A stretch of 64,000 nucleotides of DNA from the NCBI RefSeq assembly GCF_002803065.1, contig NZ_NNBL01000005.1, positions 62,001-126,000 on the forward strand, in the 5' to 3' direction. Every line of letters starts with the position of its first letter. Position 1 is the first letter of the stretch. This stretch comes from Streptomyces sp. CB01635 (GTDB taxonomy: Bacteria; Actinomycetota; Actinomycetes; Streptomycetales; Streptomycetaceae). Shown here piece by piece: positions 35,041 to 43,435 of the stretch. The position numbers and the translations under genes were made by a program. Below the pieces are notes generated by a model that saw nothing but the letters and a program-made list of their open reading frames with translations, was not told the DNA's origin and made no database searches.

Positions 35041-36273
35041 TCAGGCGGTGGTGGCGGCGGCGTAGCGGTTGGCGGGGCGCGTGAGCCCGAGGAGTCCGCG
35101 CAGGGTGTCGGCCTCGTACGCGCTCCGGAACGCTCCGCGCCGCTGCAGCTCGGGGACGAGTCCCTGGGTGATCGCGGGGAGATCGTGGCCGACGACGGCG
35201 GGACGAAGCCGGAAGCCGGTGAGGCCCGACTGCTGCAACTCCTGGAGCAGATCGGCGAGTTGAGCGGGGGTGCCCGTGAAGATCCGTGCGTCGCCGGCGT
35301 ACGCGTAGCCCGCCAGGCCGTCGAGGCGTTCGCGCCGTGCCGCCGCCGCGGCCGGGTCGTCGTCCAGGAAGACCACGAGGTCTCCGAAGACATGGACGGG
35401 CTCGTCCGAGCGTCCGGCCGCGGCCTGTGCCGTACGGATCTCGTCGACGATGGCACGCGCCTGGTCCGCGTCGTGCGGGGTCACGTATCCGATGTCGGTG
35501 GAGCGTGCGACGAGTTGGAACGGCACGCTCCGGTGGGCCAGGGCGCTGACGACCGGCTGCCCCTGGGGCGGACGTGGCGTGATCGAGGGGCCCTTGACGC
35601 TGAAGTGCCTGCCCTCGAAGTCGATGTAGTGCAGCTTGTCGCGGTCGATGAAGCGGCCGGTGGCGACGTCCCTGATCTCGGCGTCGTCCTCCCAGCTGTC
35701 CCACAGCCGGCGCACCGCTTCGACGTAGTCGGAGGCCTCGTCGAACAGGTCGCCGGTCAGCTCTTTCGCCTCCGGGCTGTCCAGGTCCTCGATGCGCAGG
35801 GCGGGGAACGTACGGCGTCCGAAGTGCGCGGCCTCGTTCCGGCGTGCCGACACCTGTACGCGTAGACCGGCGCGGCCGGAGCTCACATAGTCGAGCGTGG
35901 CGATCGCCTTGGATATGTGGAACGGCTCCGTGTGGGTGGCGACCACGGTCGGCACGAGGCCTATGTGCCGGGTCAGCGGGGCGACACGGGCGGCGATGAG
36001 CACGGCGTCGAGGCGCCCGCGGACCTGGTCGGTGCGGGCGTCGGGTTCCGTGAAGTGCGAGGACTGGGGCCCGAGTCCGTCCTCGATCGTCACGAAGTCG
36101 AGCAGCCCACGCTCGGCCTCCTGGACGAGGTCGGTCCAGTAGCGGGCGGTGAACAGCTCCCGAGGCCGGGACACCTGCTCGCGCCAGGCGGCCGGGTGCC
36201 AGCCTGCGCCGTCAAGGGCAACGGCGAGGTGCAGTGCGGAGCTTGAAGAGGGCAGCAAAGAAGACGAGGACAC
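35041..36273 (-). CDS. Luciferase-like FMN-dependent oxidoreductase
   Basis: A 410-residue LLM-class protein. The GTG start has AGGAAGG upstream. Family blocks are HLAVALDGAGWHPAAWRE at the N-terminus, LVQEAERGLLDFVTIEDGLG, HIGLVPTVVATHTEPFHISKAIATLDYVSSGR and the C-terminal FTGTPAQLADLLQELQQSGLTGFRLRP. It probably uses reduced FMN and O2. It leads the two-gene unit with the NtaA-type enzyme and is preceded by a cysteine-containing leader peptide gene 74 bases upstream, so its expression may respond to cysteine or sulfur supply. Confidence 0.9.
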   Translation of the reverse strand: MSSSSLLPSSSSALHLAVALDGAGWHPAAWREQVSRPRELFTARYWTDLVQEAERGLLDFVTIEDGLGPQSSHFTEPDARTDQVRGRLDAVLIAARVAPLTRHIGLVPTVVATHTEPFHISKAIATLDYVSSGRAGLRVQVSARRNEAAHFGRRTFPALRIEDLDSPEAKELTGDLFDEASDYVEAVRRLWDSWEDDAEIRDVATGRFIDRDKLHYIDFEGRHFSVKGPSITPRPPQGQPVVSALAHRSVPFQLVARSTDIGYVTPHDADQARAIVDEIRTAQAAAGRSDEPVHVFGDLVVFLDDDPAAAAARRERLDGLAGYAYAGDARIFTGTPAQLADLLQELQQSGLTGFRLRPAVVGHDLPAITQGLVPELQRRGAFRSAYEADTLRGLLGLTRPANRYAAATTA

Positions 36274-36347
36274 GAAAGGGTGCCTTCCTGATCGACCGTA
36301 CGAGATGAGCGACCCTCAGGCGGAGGGTGCGACGGCGAAGAATCCGG

Positions 36348-36464
36348 TCAGGAACAACAGAGCGCGCCGGCCACGCGCTGGAGGTCGATATGGGCCCGGG
36401 TGTACAGGTGCACCTGGCGGTACGGGGCGAGGACCAGGGCGCACAGGCGGGACACCTGGGTCAT
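36348..36464 (-). CDS. Cysteine leader peptide before sulfur-type monooxygenase genes
   Basis: A 38-residue product, MTQVSRLCALVLAPYRQVHL then YTRAHIDLQRVAGALCCS, with GAGGGGAGGGG upstream of the ATG. The tail T-R-x-H-I-D-L-x-R-V-x-x-A-x-C is the hallmark of the short streptomycete leader peptides found before sulfur-assimilation genes. It ends in Cys-Cys-Ser, so ribosome stalling on Cys codons when cysteinyl-tRNA is scarce could open the downstream operon. The 74-base gap to the monooxygenase start would hold the attenuator. The peptide itself needs no other function. Confidence 0.82.
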   Translation of the reverse strand: MTQVSRLCALVLAPYRQVHLYTRAHIDLQRVAGALCCS

Positions 36465-36608
36465 GAACGCCCCTCCCCTCATCGCCAGTGCACACGGCAT
36501 TGTCAGCAAGAACGGTCGGCCCCCGCCGTCTGTTCCCATTTCGGGCCCGGATCTCATACGGAACCCTGCGTGTTGATACCAGGGAGGCCTACGACATCCC
36601 GCGCCAGG

Positions 36609-36833
36609 TCAGTCCTCGGCCCGGTGAAGCCGGATCTCACGGTTCACGAAGAGGTGCACGTATCCGCACTTCCAGCAGATCAGACCCGTCGCCGTCTCGT
36701 CCGCCCACGCCAGCTTCATGAACTCCATGCCGGTGCTGTTGAGCTTGATGCCGCGCTCACGGAAAAGTTCGCTGCGGCAGACCTGGCAGGTGATCCACAT
36801 CTCCCCCAGCGACGCGCGTACCGGCTTGGCCAT
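36609..36833 (-). CDS. Small zinc-ribbon protein
   Basis: A 74-residue protein starting at ATG 36833 (MAKPVRASLGEMW), which has GGGGGAG at good spacing; a GTG 24 bases further up is less likely. Two Cys pairs (TCQVCRSEL and ICWKCGYVH) spaced by about 35 residues look like a zinc ribbon. It has no membrane segment. I do not recognise the family. It stands alone between the leader peptide unit and the isochorismatase-like gene. Confidence 0.75.
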   Translation of the reverse strand: MAKPVRASLGEMWITCQVCRSELFRERGIKLNSTGMEFMKLAWADETATGLICWKCGYVHLFVNREIRLHRAED

Positions 36834-36933
36834 TGTCGTACTCCCCCGAGTCGTCACCCCGCACCCGAACCGAGTGGGGTGATCACCTTACATTCGGGTG
36901 TTCGTGGCCGATGAGGAAGGTGACGGGCGCCCG

Positions 36934-37500
36934 TCACCGAGCGAGGGAACCGACCCAGTCCTCGACGGTGACGACCTCCGCCCACTGCGGGAACAGATTC
37001 CCGATGAGGGTCCGGTGGACCTCCGGGTCGAGGTCGAGGCAGGCGTCCGACAGGACGGTGAGGCCGAAGTCCAGGTCGTTGGCCTGGCACAGAGTGTGCA
37101 GCACCACGCCGCTGGTCGCGATGCCCGCCAGGACAAGGCTGTTGATGTCGCGAGCCCTGAGCACCAAGTCGAGGTCGCTGCCCGAGAACGCGCTCGCCCG
37201 TCTCTTGGTGACCACGATGTCGCCCGGCCGGGGCGCCACATCGTCGTGGATCTCGGTGCCGGGAGCCCCGTCCGTGAACAGGCCCGCCTGCAGAACGGTG
37301 GCGAGCGTCCTGTTGCGCGGGCCGACTTCAGGCTGACCCGGCCGTAGCCGCATGACCACGTAGATCACGGGGACACCCGCCGCGCGGGCGCCCGCGATCG
37401 CCCCTTTCAGGCGGGCCAGATAACCGGATCCGTCGTCGGCGATGCGGACGACGTCCCGCTGGACGTCCATCACGAGCAGAGCGCTGTTCGCCTTCGCCAT
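36934..37500 (-). CDS. Isochorismatase-like hydrolase lacking the catalytic cysteine
   Basis: A 188-residue protein starting at ATG 37500 after AAGGGAC. The catalytic Asp (LLVMDVQRD) and Lys (VVTKRRASAFSGSDLDLVL) of the cysteine-hydrolase fold are present, but the position of the nucleophile reads GIATSGVVLHT, with Val where amidase members have Cys. True isochorismatases also lack this Cys, so vinyl-ether hydrolysis or another non-thiol reaction is possible. It is 91 bases from the C45 hydrolase gene on the same strand and may share its transcript. Confidence 0.85.
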   Translation of the reverse strand: MAKANSALLVMDVQRDVVRIADDGSGYLARLKGAIAGARAAGVPVIYVVMRLRPGQPEVGPRNRTLATVLQAGLFTDGAPGTEIHDDVAPRPGDIVVTKRRASAFSGSDLDLVLRARDINSLVLAGIATSGVVLHTLCQANDLDFGLTVLSDACLDLDPEVHRTLIGNLFPQWAEVVTVEDWVGSLAR

Positions 37501-37591
37501 GCTTGCTGTCCCTTCCCTCACAGAGGCCCTCGCGTGGGGCCTCCATGGAATCAGAAGACGTTGAGAAGCAGGGTCCGGTGCTGTGAAGAGT

Positions 37592-38713
37592 TCACCGCGT
37601 ACCGGATCCGGCATCCGAGCCACGCCGTGCCGCGAGGTGGCGCCAGGGCCGCGAAGCGGCGTCTGCCGGTGTGCCGTCCAGGATGCGCGCCGTGCTCGTG
37701 GCCGGTTCGAGGACGACCGTCGCCAGGCCGGCCCACCGCTGTCCCTCAGGAAGGCTCATGTCGGGCAGGCAGGTGAGGGCCGCTTCGCCCTCCCCCGATA
37801 CGAGAAGGGCGACGAGTTCGTCCGGTGACTGCGGCAGCGCGGTGGGCGTCAGGCGCTTGCGGATGAGGTCGTAGCGCTCGCCGGAATCCGGCTGGTAGAG
37901 CCAGGTCTTCTCGCCGGCCGCAGGAGCCGGCGAGAGGAAGTGGTTGGTGCGCACGAGCGTGCCCTGGTCGGTCTCCACCGCGAACACGCCCTCGGGACTC
38001 AGGTCGAGGAGTACGGCCTCGGTGGTGTCGAAGAGGGCGAACGATCCCGACGAGGCGATCGGGGCGCCGCGCACGATCTCCACCGCCTCCGCCACGCTCC
38101 CGGCTTCCTCCAGGACGACGGAGGCAAGGACGTGCATGGGGACGCCTCCGACGCCGTCTCGGCGGTGTCCCAGGATGTTGAAGTGCAGTGCGAGGCCTGC
38201 GCTGTTGATGCCGATCTTGCCGAGGATGCCGTGTTCGGTGAGGCCGACCACGTCGTGGGTGCCGCCGCGGGATTCCAGGGTGTGCCAGTACGGGGTCAGC
38301 TCGACATGCCAGTCCCAGGTCTGGATTCCGAAGGTGTCGACGGTGCCGGCGGCGCCACCCGTGCGGCGGACGATCGTCGAGCATTCGCCGGGTGGGACGG
38401 TGGCACTGCGGGCGAGTATCTCGGTGCGGGCGTTGAGCGCGGCAATGTGCCAGACGTCGACGCCGGCGCCATGTGCGATTCCTTCGATCTCGGCCCGCGC
38501 ACGGGGGCGGAACGCGTCGATGATGGCGAGAGCACGCTCGGCGTCGTCGCGGACCTGCTGCGGGCCGATGCCGCCGAGACGAAAGAAGCGGTCGTACCCG
38601 GCGATCCCTCCGGGGAGGGTGTCGCGCAGCCGCTCACCGCGGGCGGCTCCGCGCGCGAAGGGGTCGGACGAGGCGACCGCGACGTGGAGGCGTTCGGCGG
38701 GACGGGCGATCAT
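37592..38713 (-). CDS. C45-family autoproteolytic acyltransferase/hydrolase
   Basis: A 373-residue Ntn hydrolase of the isopenicillin-N acyltransferase type. The ATG at 38713 follows AGGAG. The self-cleavage site is Gly-Glu-Cys111 (PPGECSTIV); Cys111 becomes the N-terminal nucleophile of the large subunit. Other blocks are TWDWHVEL and GLALHFNIL, which line the acyl pocket in relatives. The reaction would be cleavage or transfer of an acyl group on an amide. Upstream in the same direction is an NCS1 permease, downstream an isochorismatase-like gene, so a nitrogen-compound uptake and breakdown unit is possible. Confidence 0.88.
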   Translation of the reverse strand: MIARPAERLHVAVASSDPFARGAARGERLRDTLPGGIAGYDRFFRLGGIGPQQVRDDAERALAIIDAFRPRARAEIEGIAHGAGVDVWHIAALNARTEILARSATVPPGECSTIVRRTGGAAGTVDTFGIQTWDWHVELTPYWHTLESRGGTHDVVGLTEHGILGKIGINSAGLALHFNILGHRRDGVGGVPMHVLASVVLEEAGSVAEAVEIVRGAPIASSGSFALFDTTEAVLLDLSPEGVFAVETDQGTLVRTNHFLSPAPAAGEKTWLYQPDSGERYDLIRKRLTPTALPQSPDELVALLVSGEGEAALTCLPDMSLPEGQRWAGLATVVLEPATSTARILDGTPADAASRPWRHLAARRGSDAGSGTR

Positions 38714-38799
38714 GACTGCCTTCTCCTCGGAGGGTGTGGGGATTTGGCGGGTGTGGGGATGTCGGGGCGTTGCGTGGGGAGGTGGCTGCGGCGCGTCGG

Positions 38800-40245
38800 T
38801 CACGCGCCCGGTTCACGGGTCACAGCGCGGCGCCGGGTGCGCCCCAACCCTCCGTACACGACCGCGGAGACCACGAGTCCCGCGACGAGGGACAGGTTCG
38901 CGCCGCCGAGCGAGGACGAGACGGGGCCGGTCCAGAAGCTCGTACTCACGCACAGGACTCCGGCGAGAGCACCGGCGAGGAATCCCGCCACTCCCGCCCG
39001 GTGCACGCCCGCGTCGTACCAGAACGGGCTGCCGCGCCGCTCGTCGAGGAGCTGGGGGCCGTCGTAGCGGTTGCGGCAGATCCAGATGTCGGCGACGTAC
39101 ACGCCGACGGCCGGTCCCGTGACCACCACGACGAGTTCGAGCATGGTGTTCACGCTGGTCAGGAAGTCGAAGACGAGGAGGGCGTACAGCGTCATCGCCG
39201 TGGCCAGGATGCCGATGATCAGGACGGCCCAGATCCGGCCGAGCCGCACGCCGATGGACTGGAAGGTCAGACCCGCGCTGTACGCGGTGAGGCCGTTGTT
39301 GGCGACAGTGTTGAGGACGACGGCGATGACGAACACCGGGACGAACCAGCCCGGGAGGATCCCCTCGAGCGCCGCCTCCGGGTCGCTCATGTCGAGCGTG
39401 GTGGCGGCCAGGGCGCCGACGCCGGTGAAGAGCACGCTCGGCAGGAAGGCCCCGAGCGCGGTCCACCCGGCCACCGCCATCGGCTTGCTGTCGCGCGGCA
39501 GGTATCGCGCCAGGTCGGGGCTGTTGCTGTACGAGAGCGGGGTGGACGCGATGATCGCGAAGCCGCCGGCCAGCGTCACCCAGAGCTGGGCGCCGTGCAG
39601 TGACTCGGCGGGACGATAGGTCCAGTCGGTGTGCGCCAGCACGTAGCCGCTCACCACGACGAACACGACGGTGAGGGCGACGCTCAGCACGGAGTAGAGC
39701 CGCACGATCGTGGCGTGGCCGTACACGCTGACCACGAGGGTGACCGCGGCGATCCCGCAGATGATGACGGCGTCGAGCACCGGGCTGTCGGGTGCGCCGA
39801 GCCGTCGGGCGAGCCCGAACGCGGCGACCGAGGCGGCGGACCAGTTCAGCGCCAGATAGGCGGCGGAGATCAGCCAGCCGGTGAGCGCGATGACGGCCTT
39901 GTTCCCGAGGATTCCGTACATGGCACGGGAGATGACCGAGCCCGTGGTGCCCGCGGCCGGTCCGCTGACGGCGAGGACTCCGGTGAGCGCCCACAGCAGG
40001 TTGCCGGCGACGATCACCGCAAGCGCCTGCCCGAGGGTGAGGCCCATCAGGACCAGCGCCGCACCCACGACGAGGCTCAGGTAGCTCACATTGGGCGCCG
40101 CCCAAACCGCGAACAGCTCCCGCGGCCGGCCGTGCCGCTCCCCCTCGGGGATGTAGTCGATCCCGTGCGCTTCCAGCTGTCCCGCCTGTTCCACGGCCTT
40201 GGCCGCGTCACTGCCGACGGTGGCTGTCAGGTCTCTGGTCGCCAT
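38800..40245 (-). CDS. NCS1-family purine/cytosine permease
   Basis: A 481-residue protein with twelve predicted helices. The ATG at 40245 follows GGGAGGACGCG. Family features are the N-terminal YIPEGERHGRPRELFAVWAAPNVSYL and helix-1 break, TTGSVISRAMYGILGNK in helix 3, and the LSYSNSPDLARYLP motif. Substrates of the family are nucleobases, allantoin, hydantoins and pyridoxine-type compounds. A palindromic operator lies in the promoter. It probably feeds substrates to enzymes encoded downstream on the same strand. Confidence 0.92.
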   Translation of the reverse strand: MATRDLTATVGSDAAKAVEQAGQLEAHGIDYIPEGERHGRPRELFAVWAAPNVSYLSLVVGAALVLMGLTLGQALAVIVAGNLLWALTGVLAVSGPAAGTTGSVISRAMYGILGNKAVIALTGWLISAAYLALNWSAASVAAFGLARRLGAPDSPVLDAVIICGIAAVTLVVSVYGHATIVRLYSVLSVALTVVFVVVSGYVLAHTDWTYRPAESLHGAQLWVTLAGGFAIIASTPLSYSNSPDLARYLPRDSKPMAVAGWTALGAFLPSVLFTGVGALAATTLDMSDPEAALEGILPGWFVPVFVIAVVLNTVANNGLTAYSAGLTFQSIGVRLGRIWAVLIIGILATAMTLYALLVFDFLTSVNTMLELVVVVTGPAVGVYVADIWICRNRYDGPQLLDERRGSPFWYDAGVHRAGVAGFLAGALAGVLCVSTSFWTGPVSSSLGGANLSLVAGLVVSAVVYGGLGRTRRRAVTREPGA

Positions 40246-40281
40246 CGCGTCCTCCCATGAAGCGTCACGGCATGACCGCGA

Positions 40282-40340
40282 CCTTATTGGCCGCATGCCC
40301 AATAAGGGAGATCTAATAGCGGAGGGTCGCGAGACGTCAA
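40282..40340 (-). promoter_or_regulatory. Permease promoter with palindromic operator
   Basis: On the minus strand, TTGACG (40335-40340) and TATTAG (40313-40318) are separated by 16 bases. Just downstream, CCTTATTGG (40282-40290) and CCAATAAGG (40299-40307) form a perfect 9-base inverted repeat with an 8-base spacer. This is a repressor-like position at the transcription start. It lies in the 362-base gap 40246-40607, which holds no gene. The regulator is not identified. Confidence 0.75.
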
Positions 40341-40520
40341 GAGTTCACCGGCAATACGTTCGCGGCACAACGGAAGCCGCAGCGTCGATGCGCCATGTTC
40401 AGGAAGACAGCCGGACCTCCGACGGGCGCCTCCGCCCTGCGCCTGCCAGGAGGCCGGCCACCACGGACCGCGACGACGGAGGCGCGCGAGAGCTGCCAGA
40501 CCTGCCCGAGCTACCAGAGC

Positions 40521-40587
40521 CGCCAGATCAGGGAACGAGCCGACGTCTGCCCGCTCGGCATGCGACGGCTCGTTCCCTGACCTGGCG
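40521..40587. terminator. Long hairpin terminator after the lipoprotein deiminase
   Basis: Arms 40521-40542 and 40566-40587 are 22 bases each with a single mismatch (CGCCAGATCAGGG against its complement CCCTGACCTGGCG). The loop is 23 bases. It follows the stop of the minus-strand deiminase at 40608. Confidence 0.85.
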
Positions 40588-40607
40588 GCCCCTTGCGTGG
40601 CCTGGGG

Positions 40608-41768
40608 TTACGCGGCCGGCTTGCCCGGCTGGTCGTGGGTCGAGCAGTGGATTCCGCCGCCGCCACCCGCGATGGTGTCGATCTCCACGGGCACGATGTC
40701 ACGCGTCGGGAAGTGGTCCTGGAGGATCCCCTTCGCGCGGTCGTCGGCCCGGGCGTCGCCGAAGCGCGGCATGAACACGGCGCCGTTGGCGACGTAGAAG
40801 TTCGCATACGTCGATACGAAGTCGTCGCCGCGGCCGGTGATCTTGTCGAGGTCCGGCTGAGGCAGGCCGACGACTTCCAGGCGCTTGCCGCAGGCGTCCG
40901 TGGCTTCCCTGAGGACCGACCTGGCCTGGTCCGCCGAGCGCGACCACACGTCCGGCGGGCTGCCGGGGTACGCCTGGTCCACGAGGACGACGCCCGGCGC
41001 GGTGAACCTGACGAGACTGTCGACGTGGGCGTCCGTGATGTCCTGGCCCCGCACTCCGGCCAGCCAGAGCACCTTTTCGACGCCCAGAGTGCTCTTGAGC
41101 TCGACCTCGATCTGGTCGCGGCTCTTGCCGGGGTTGCGGTTCTTGTTGACCACCGAACTCTCGGTGAGCAGGAGCGTGCCCTCGCCGTCGGTCTCGAAGG
41201 AGCCGCCCTCGGCGACGAGCGGGGCCTTCGAGCGTGCGATGTCGTACTTGGCCAGCAGGAGTCGGCCGACCTGGGCGTCATTGCGGTGTTCCTGCTTGTT
41301 GCCCCAGCCGTTGAAGTTGAAATCGACGCCCAGCAGACGGCCGTCCGACTCCTCCACGAACACGGGGACGATGTCGCGCGCCCACAGGTCGTCCACTTCG
41401 AGTGGGATGACCTCGACCTGGGAGCCGCAAGCACGCTGGGCGGCGTCGACCTGTTCCGGCCGGGCCATGAGCACCACTGCCTCGTACTCCGCCACGGCCC
41501 GCGCCACGCGAGCGATGTCGTCGCGCACGGCGGGCAGATCCTCGAACCACACCGATTCCAGCGCGGGCCAGGACATGAACGTACGAGTGTGGATGTCCCA
41601 CTCCGCTCCGAACCTGCGGCCCGACGCCTTCACCCCGCTCGCGGTGGACGAGGACGCGGAGGAGGTCGGTTCGTCCCCGGGGCCGCAGGCCGCTGCTCCG
41701 AGGGCGAGCGCGCCGATGCCGGCGAAGGAACGCAGCGCACTGCGACGGGACATGGGGGGATGGGGCAC
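40608..41768 (-). CDS. Agmatine/peptidylarginine deiminase family, Tat lipoprotein
   Basis: A 386-residue enzyme. The GTG at 41768 has GGAG seven bases upstream. The N-terminus MPHPPMSRRSALRSFAG has Arg8-Arg9 followed by a hydrophobic stretch and a lipobox GAAAC with Cys28, so it is probably exported by Tat and lipid-anchored. The PAD_porph fold motifs are DDLWARDIVPVF, FNFNGWGNKQ, AEGGSFETDGEGTLL, ESSVVNKNRNPG and the catalytic GGGGGIHC (Cys375). The reaction is hydrolysis of a guanidino group to a ureido group plus ammonia. An outside location fits free agmatine or arginine in peptides. Confidence 0.9.
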   Translation of the reverse strand: MPHPPMSRRSALRSFAGIGALALGAAACGPGDEPTSSASSSTASGVKASGRRFGAEWDIHTRTFMSWPALESVWFEDLPAVRDDIARVARAVAEYEAVVLMARPEQVDAAQRACGSQVEVIPLEVDDLWARDIVPVFVEESDGRLLGVDFNFNGWGNKQEHRNDAQVGRLLLAKYDIARSKAPLVAEGGSFETDGEGTLLLTESSVVNKNRNPGKSRDQIEVELKSTLGVEKVLWLAGVRGQDITDAHVDSLVRFTAPGVVLVDQAYPGSPPDVWSRSADQARSVLREATDACGKRLEVVGLPQPDLDKITGRGDDFVSTYANFYVANGAVFMPRFGDARADDRAKGILQDHFPTRDIVPVEIDTIAGGGGGIHCSTHDQPGKPAA

Positions 41769-41800
41769 TGAGAACTCCGGAATTCAGCTGACGGGCTACT

Positions 41801-41822
41801 TTCAGGATTCCTGGATCCTGAA
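41801..41822. promoter_or_regulatory. Palindrome before the lipoprotein deiminase
   Basis: TTCAGGAT (41801-41808) and ATCCTGAA (41815-41822) with a 6-base spacer lie 33 bases upstream of the deiminase GTG. It differs from the TGACTGAA-type operators of the neighbouring genes, so this copy may be controlled separately. It could act as DNA operator or leader RNA hairpin. Confidence 0.55.
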
Positions 41823-41959
41823 TCGTGGAGCCCTGGGACAGAAATATCCGACGGCTGTTGCCTTTTCGGTCATCGGGGCGCGTTTTGTGTCTATCAGGTG
41901 GCTGGATTCGTTTTCGATCATCTCCGTGCATGTGGGGGTCTATGGCAGCGCACGAGGGT

Positions 41960-43054
41960 CTACGGCACGGGTTCGTGCATGGTGGAGCAGTGAATGCCGC
42001 CGCCTCCGCCCATCAGGCGGTCGACATCGAGCTGGATCACCTCGCGCCCGGGGAACGCGTCGGAGAGGGCCTGGCGGGCGGCGTGGTCCTTCGTCCGGTC
42101 CCCGAACTGTGCCGTGATGACGGCGCCGTTGACGACATGGAAATTGAGGTACGAGTCGACGAACTGCGAGCTGCGTGAGCGGACGGTCTCGGGGCCGTCG
42201 ACCTGGATGACCTGGAGTCTTCTCCCCCTGGCGTCGGTCTCGCCGGACAGGATCGCGAACTGCTCACGCGCGTCGCGGGCCCAGACGTCTCCCCTGTCGC
42301 CGGGCGGAATCTGCACCATGACGACGCCGGGGCTGATGAAGCGGGACGTGACGTCGATGTGGTTGTCGGTGATGTCCCGGCCGCGGACGCCGGGAACCCA
42401 GATCATCTTTTCGGCGCCGTATGCGTGCAGTACGGCCTCCTCGATTTCCGTCCGGCTCATTCCGCGATTGCGGTTCTTGTTGACGAGGCTGCTCTCGGTG
42501 GCCATCACCGTCCCGTCACCGTCGGTCTCGATCGATCCACCTTCTCCGACGAAGTCCACCCATTCGAATTCGAGTTCATTGAATTCGGCGACCCACTCGG
42601 CCACGGCGGCGTCATCTCGGTGCGTCTGCTTGTGGCCCCACCCGTTGAAGTTGAGGCCTACGGCGTCACGGTTTCCCCGGCCGTCGCGCCGGAAGACGGC
42701 GCACGTGTCGCGCATCCAGAGGTCGTCCGTGGGGATGGACGTGATGACGGTGACGTCCCGGCCGCAGGCTGCCCTGGCGTCATCGGCGGTGTCCTCGTCC
42801 GGGGCACACATGATGACGGCCTCGTAGGCGGCGACCGTGCGGGCGATGAGGGCGATGTCCTGCTGGACTCCGGACAGCCGGCGGCCCCAGATGGATCTGC
42901 TCGCCGGCCAGGACATCCATGTCCGCACGTGCGGGACGTCGTCCGCCGGTACGTGCCATCCGTCATCGGCTGCACTGTCGTAGCCGGCCTGACGCGAGGG
43001 GCTCGCCCCGAAGAGCGTGTCGAGCAGACGCCTGCCCAGGGGAGGTTCGTTCAT
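41960..43054 (-). CDS. Agmatine/peptidylarginine deiminase family enzyme, second copy
   Basis: A 364-residue enzyme starting at ATG 43054 with GGAG upstream. The N-terminus (MNEPPLGRRLLDTLFGAS) keeps an Arg pair but no real hydrophobic core, as if a Tat signal had been lost; location is uncertain. Motifs are DDLWMRDTCAVF, LNFNGWGHKQ, GEGGSIETDGDGTVM, ESSLVNKNRNRG and GGGGGIHCSTM with catalytic Cys356. It belongs with the exported copies by the NKNRN block. The frame is open to a GTG at 43315, which is the predicted transcription start, so an 87-residue longer leaderless form cannot be excluded, but that extension is low in complexity. Confidence 0.87.
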   Translation of the reverse strand: MNEPPLGRRLLDTLFGASPSRQAGYDSAADDGWHVPADDVPHVRTWMSWPASRSIWGRRLSGVQQDIALIARTVAAYEAVIMCAPDEDTADDARAACGRDVTVITSIPTDDLWMRDTCAVFRRDGRGNRDAVGLNFNGWGHKQTHRDDAAVAEWVAEFNELEFEWVDFVGEGGSIETDGDGTVMATESSLVNKNRNRGMSRTEIEEAVLHAYGAEKMIWVPGVRGRDITDNHIDVTSRFISPGVVMVQIPPGDRGDVWARDAREQFAILSGETDARGRRLQVIQVDGPETVRSRSSQFVDSYLNFHVVNGAVITAQFGDRTKDHAARQALSDAFPGREVIQLDVDRLMGGGGGIHCSTMHEPVP

Positions 43055-43321
43055 GGGGGGCTCCACATCAAGTGCTGTGTATTGAGCGGCTGTTGAGGCC
43101 ACGGGATCGCCAGGGAGCGGTCGTCGGCGACAGGGACACTGCCGGGCCTCGCGTGGGACGGGCCGGACGCCCTCTACAGCCTTCACCGTTCGCCCCACAC
43201 CGTGACGGGAGCCGTCGGCCTGCGGAGCCTGCGCGGCTGCCGCACTCACCCGTATGCCCTGGGCCGCAGGGCGCGACCCGGGCAGGGAGCGAGCCTGGCG
43301 GCTCGGTGTCACCACGCCCTC

Positions 43322-43350
43322 ATTGTGACACTGACTGGATTTTCAGTCAA
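43322..43350 (-). promoter_or_regulatory. Deiminase promoter with TetR-type operator, site A
   Basis: On the minus strand, TTGACT (43345-43350) and CACAAT (43322-43327) are 17 bases apart. The 18-bp operator, TGACTGAAAATCCAGTCA on that strand (43332-43349), overlaps the -35 and most of the spacer, a repressor position. The rest of the 381-base gap 43055-43435 is a leader of about 260 bases with no separate supported gene. Confidence 0.82.
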
Positions 43351-43435
43351 AGAGCCGCACCGGGCTCCGGGCGTCCAGCGAGCCTGTGGGGCTCGGCCCA
43401 CCCGGCCCATGGGCCCTACAACTCAGCTCCGCAGA

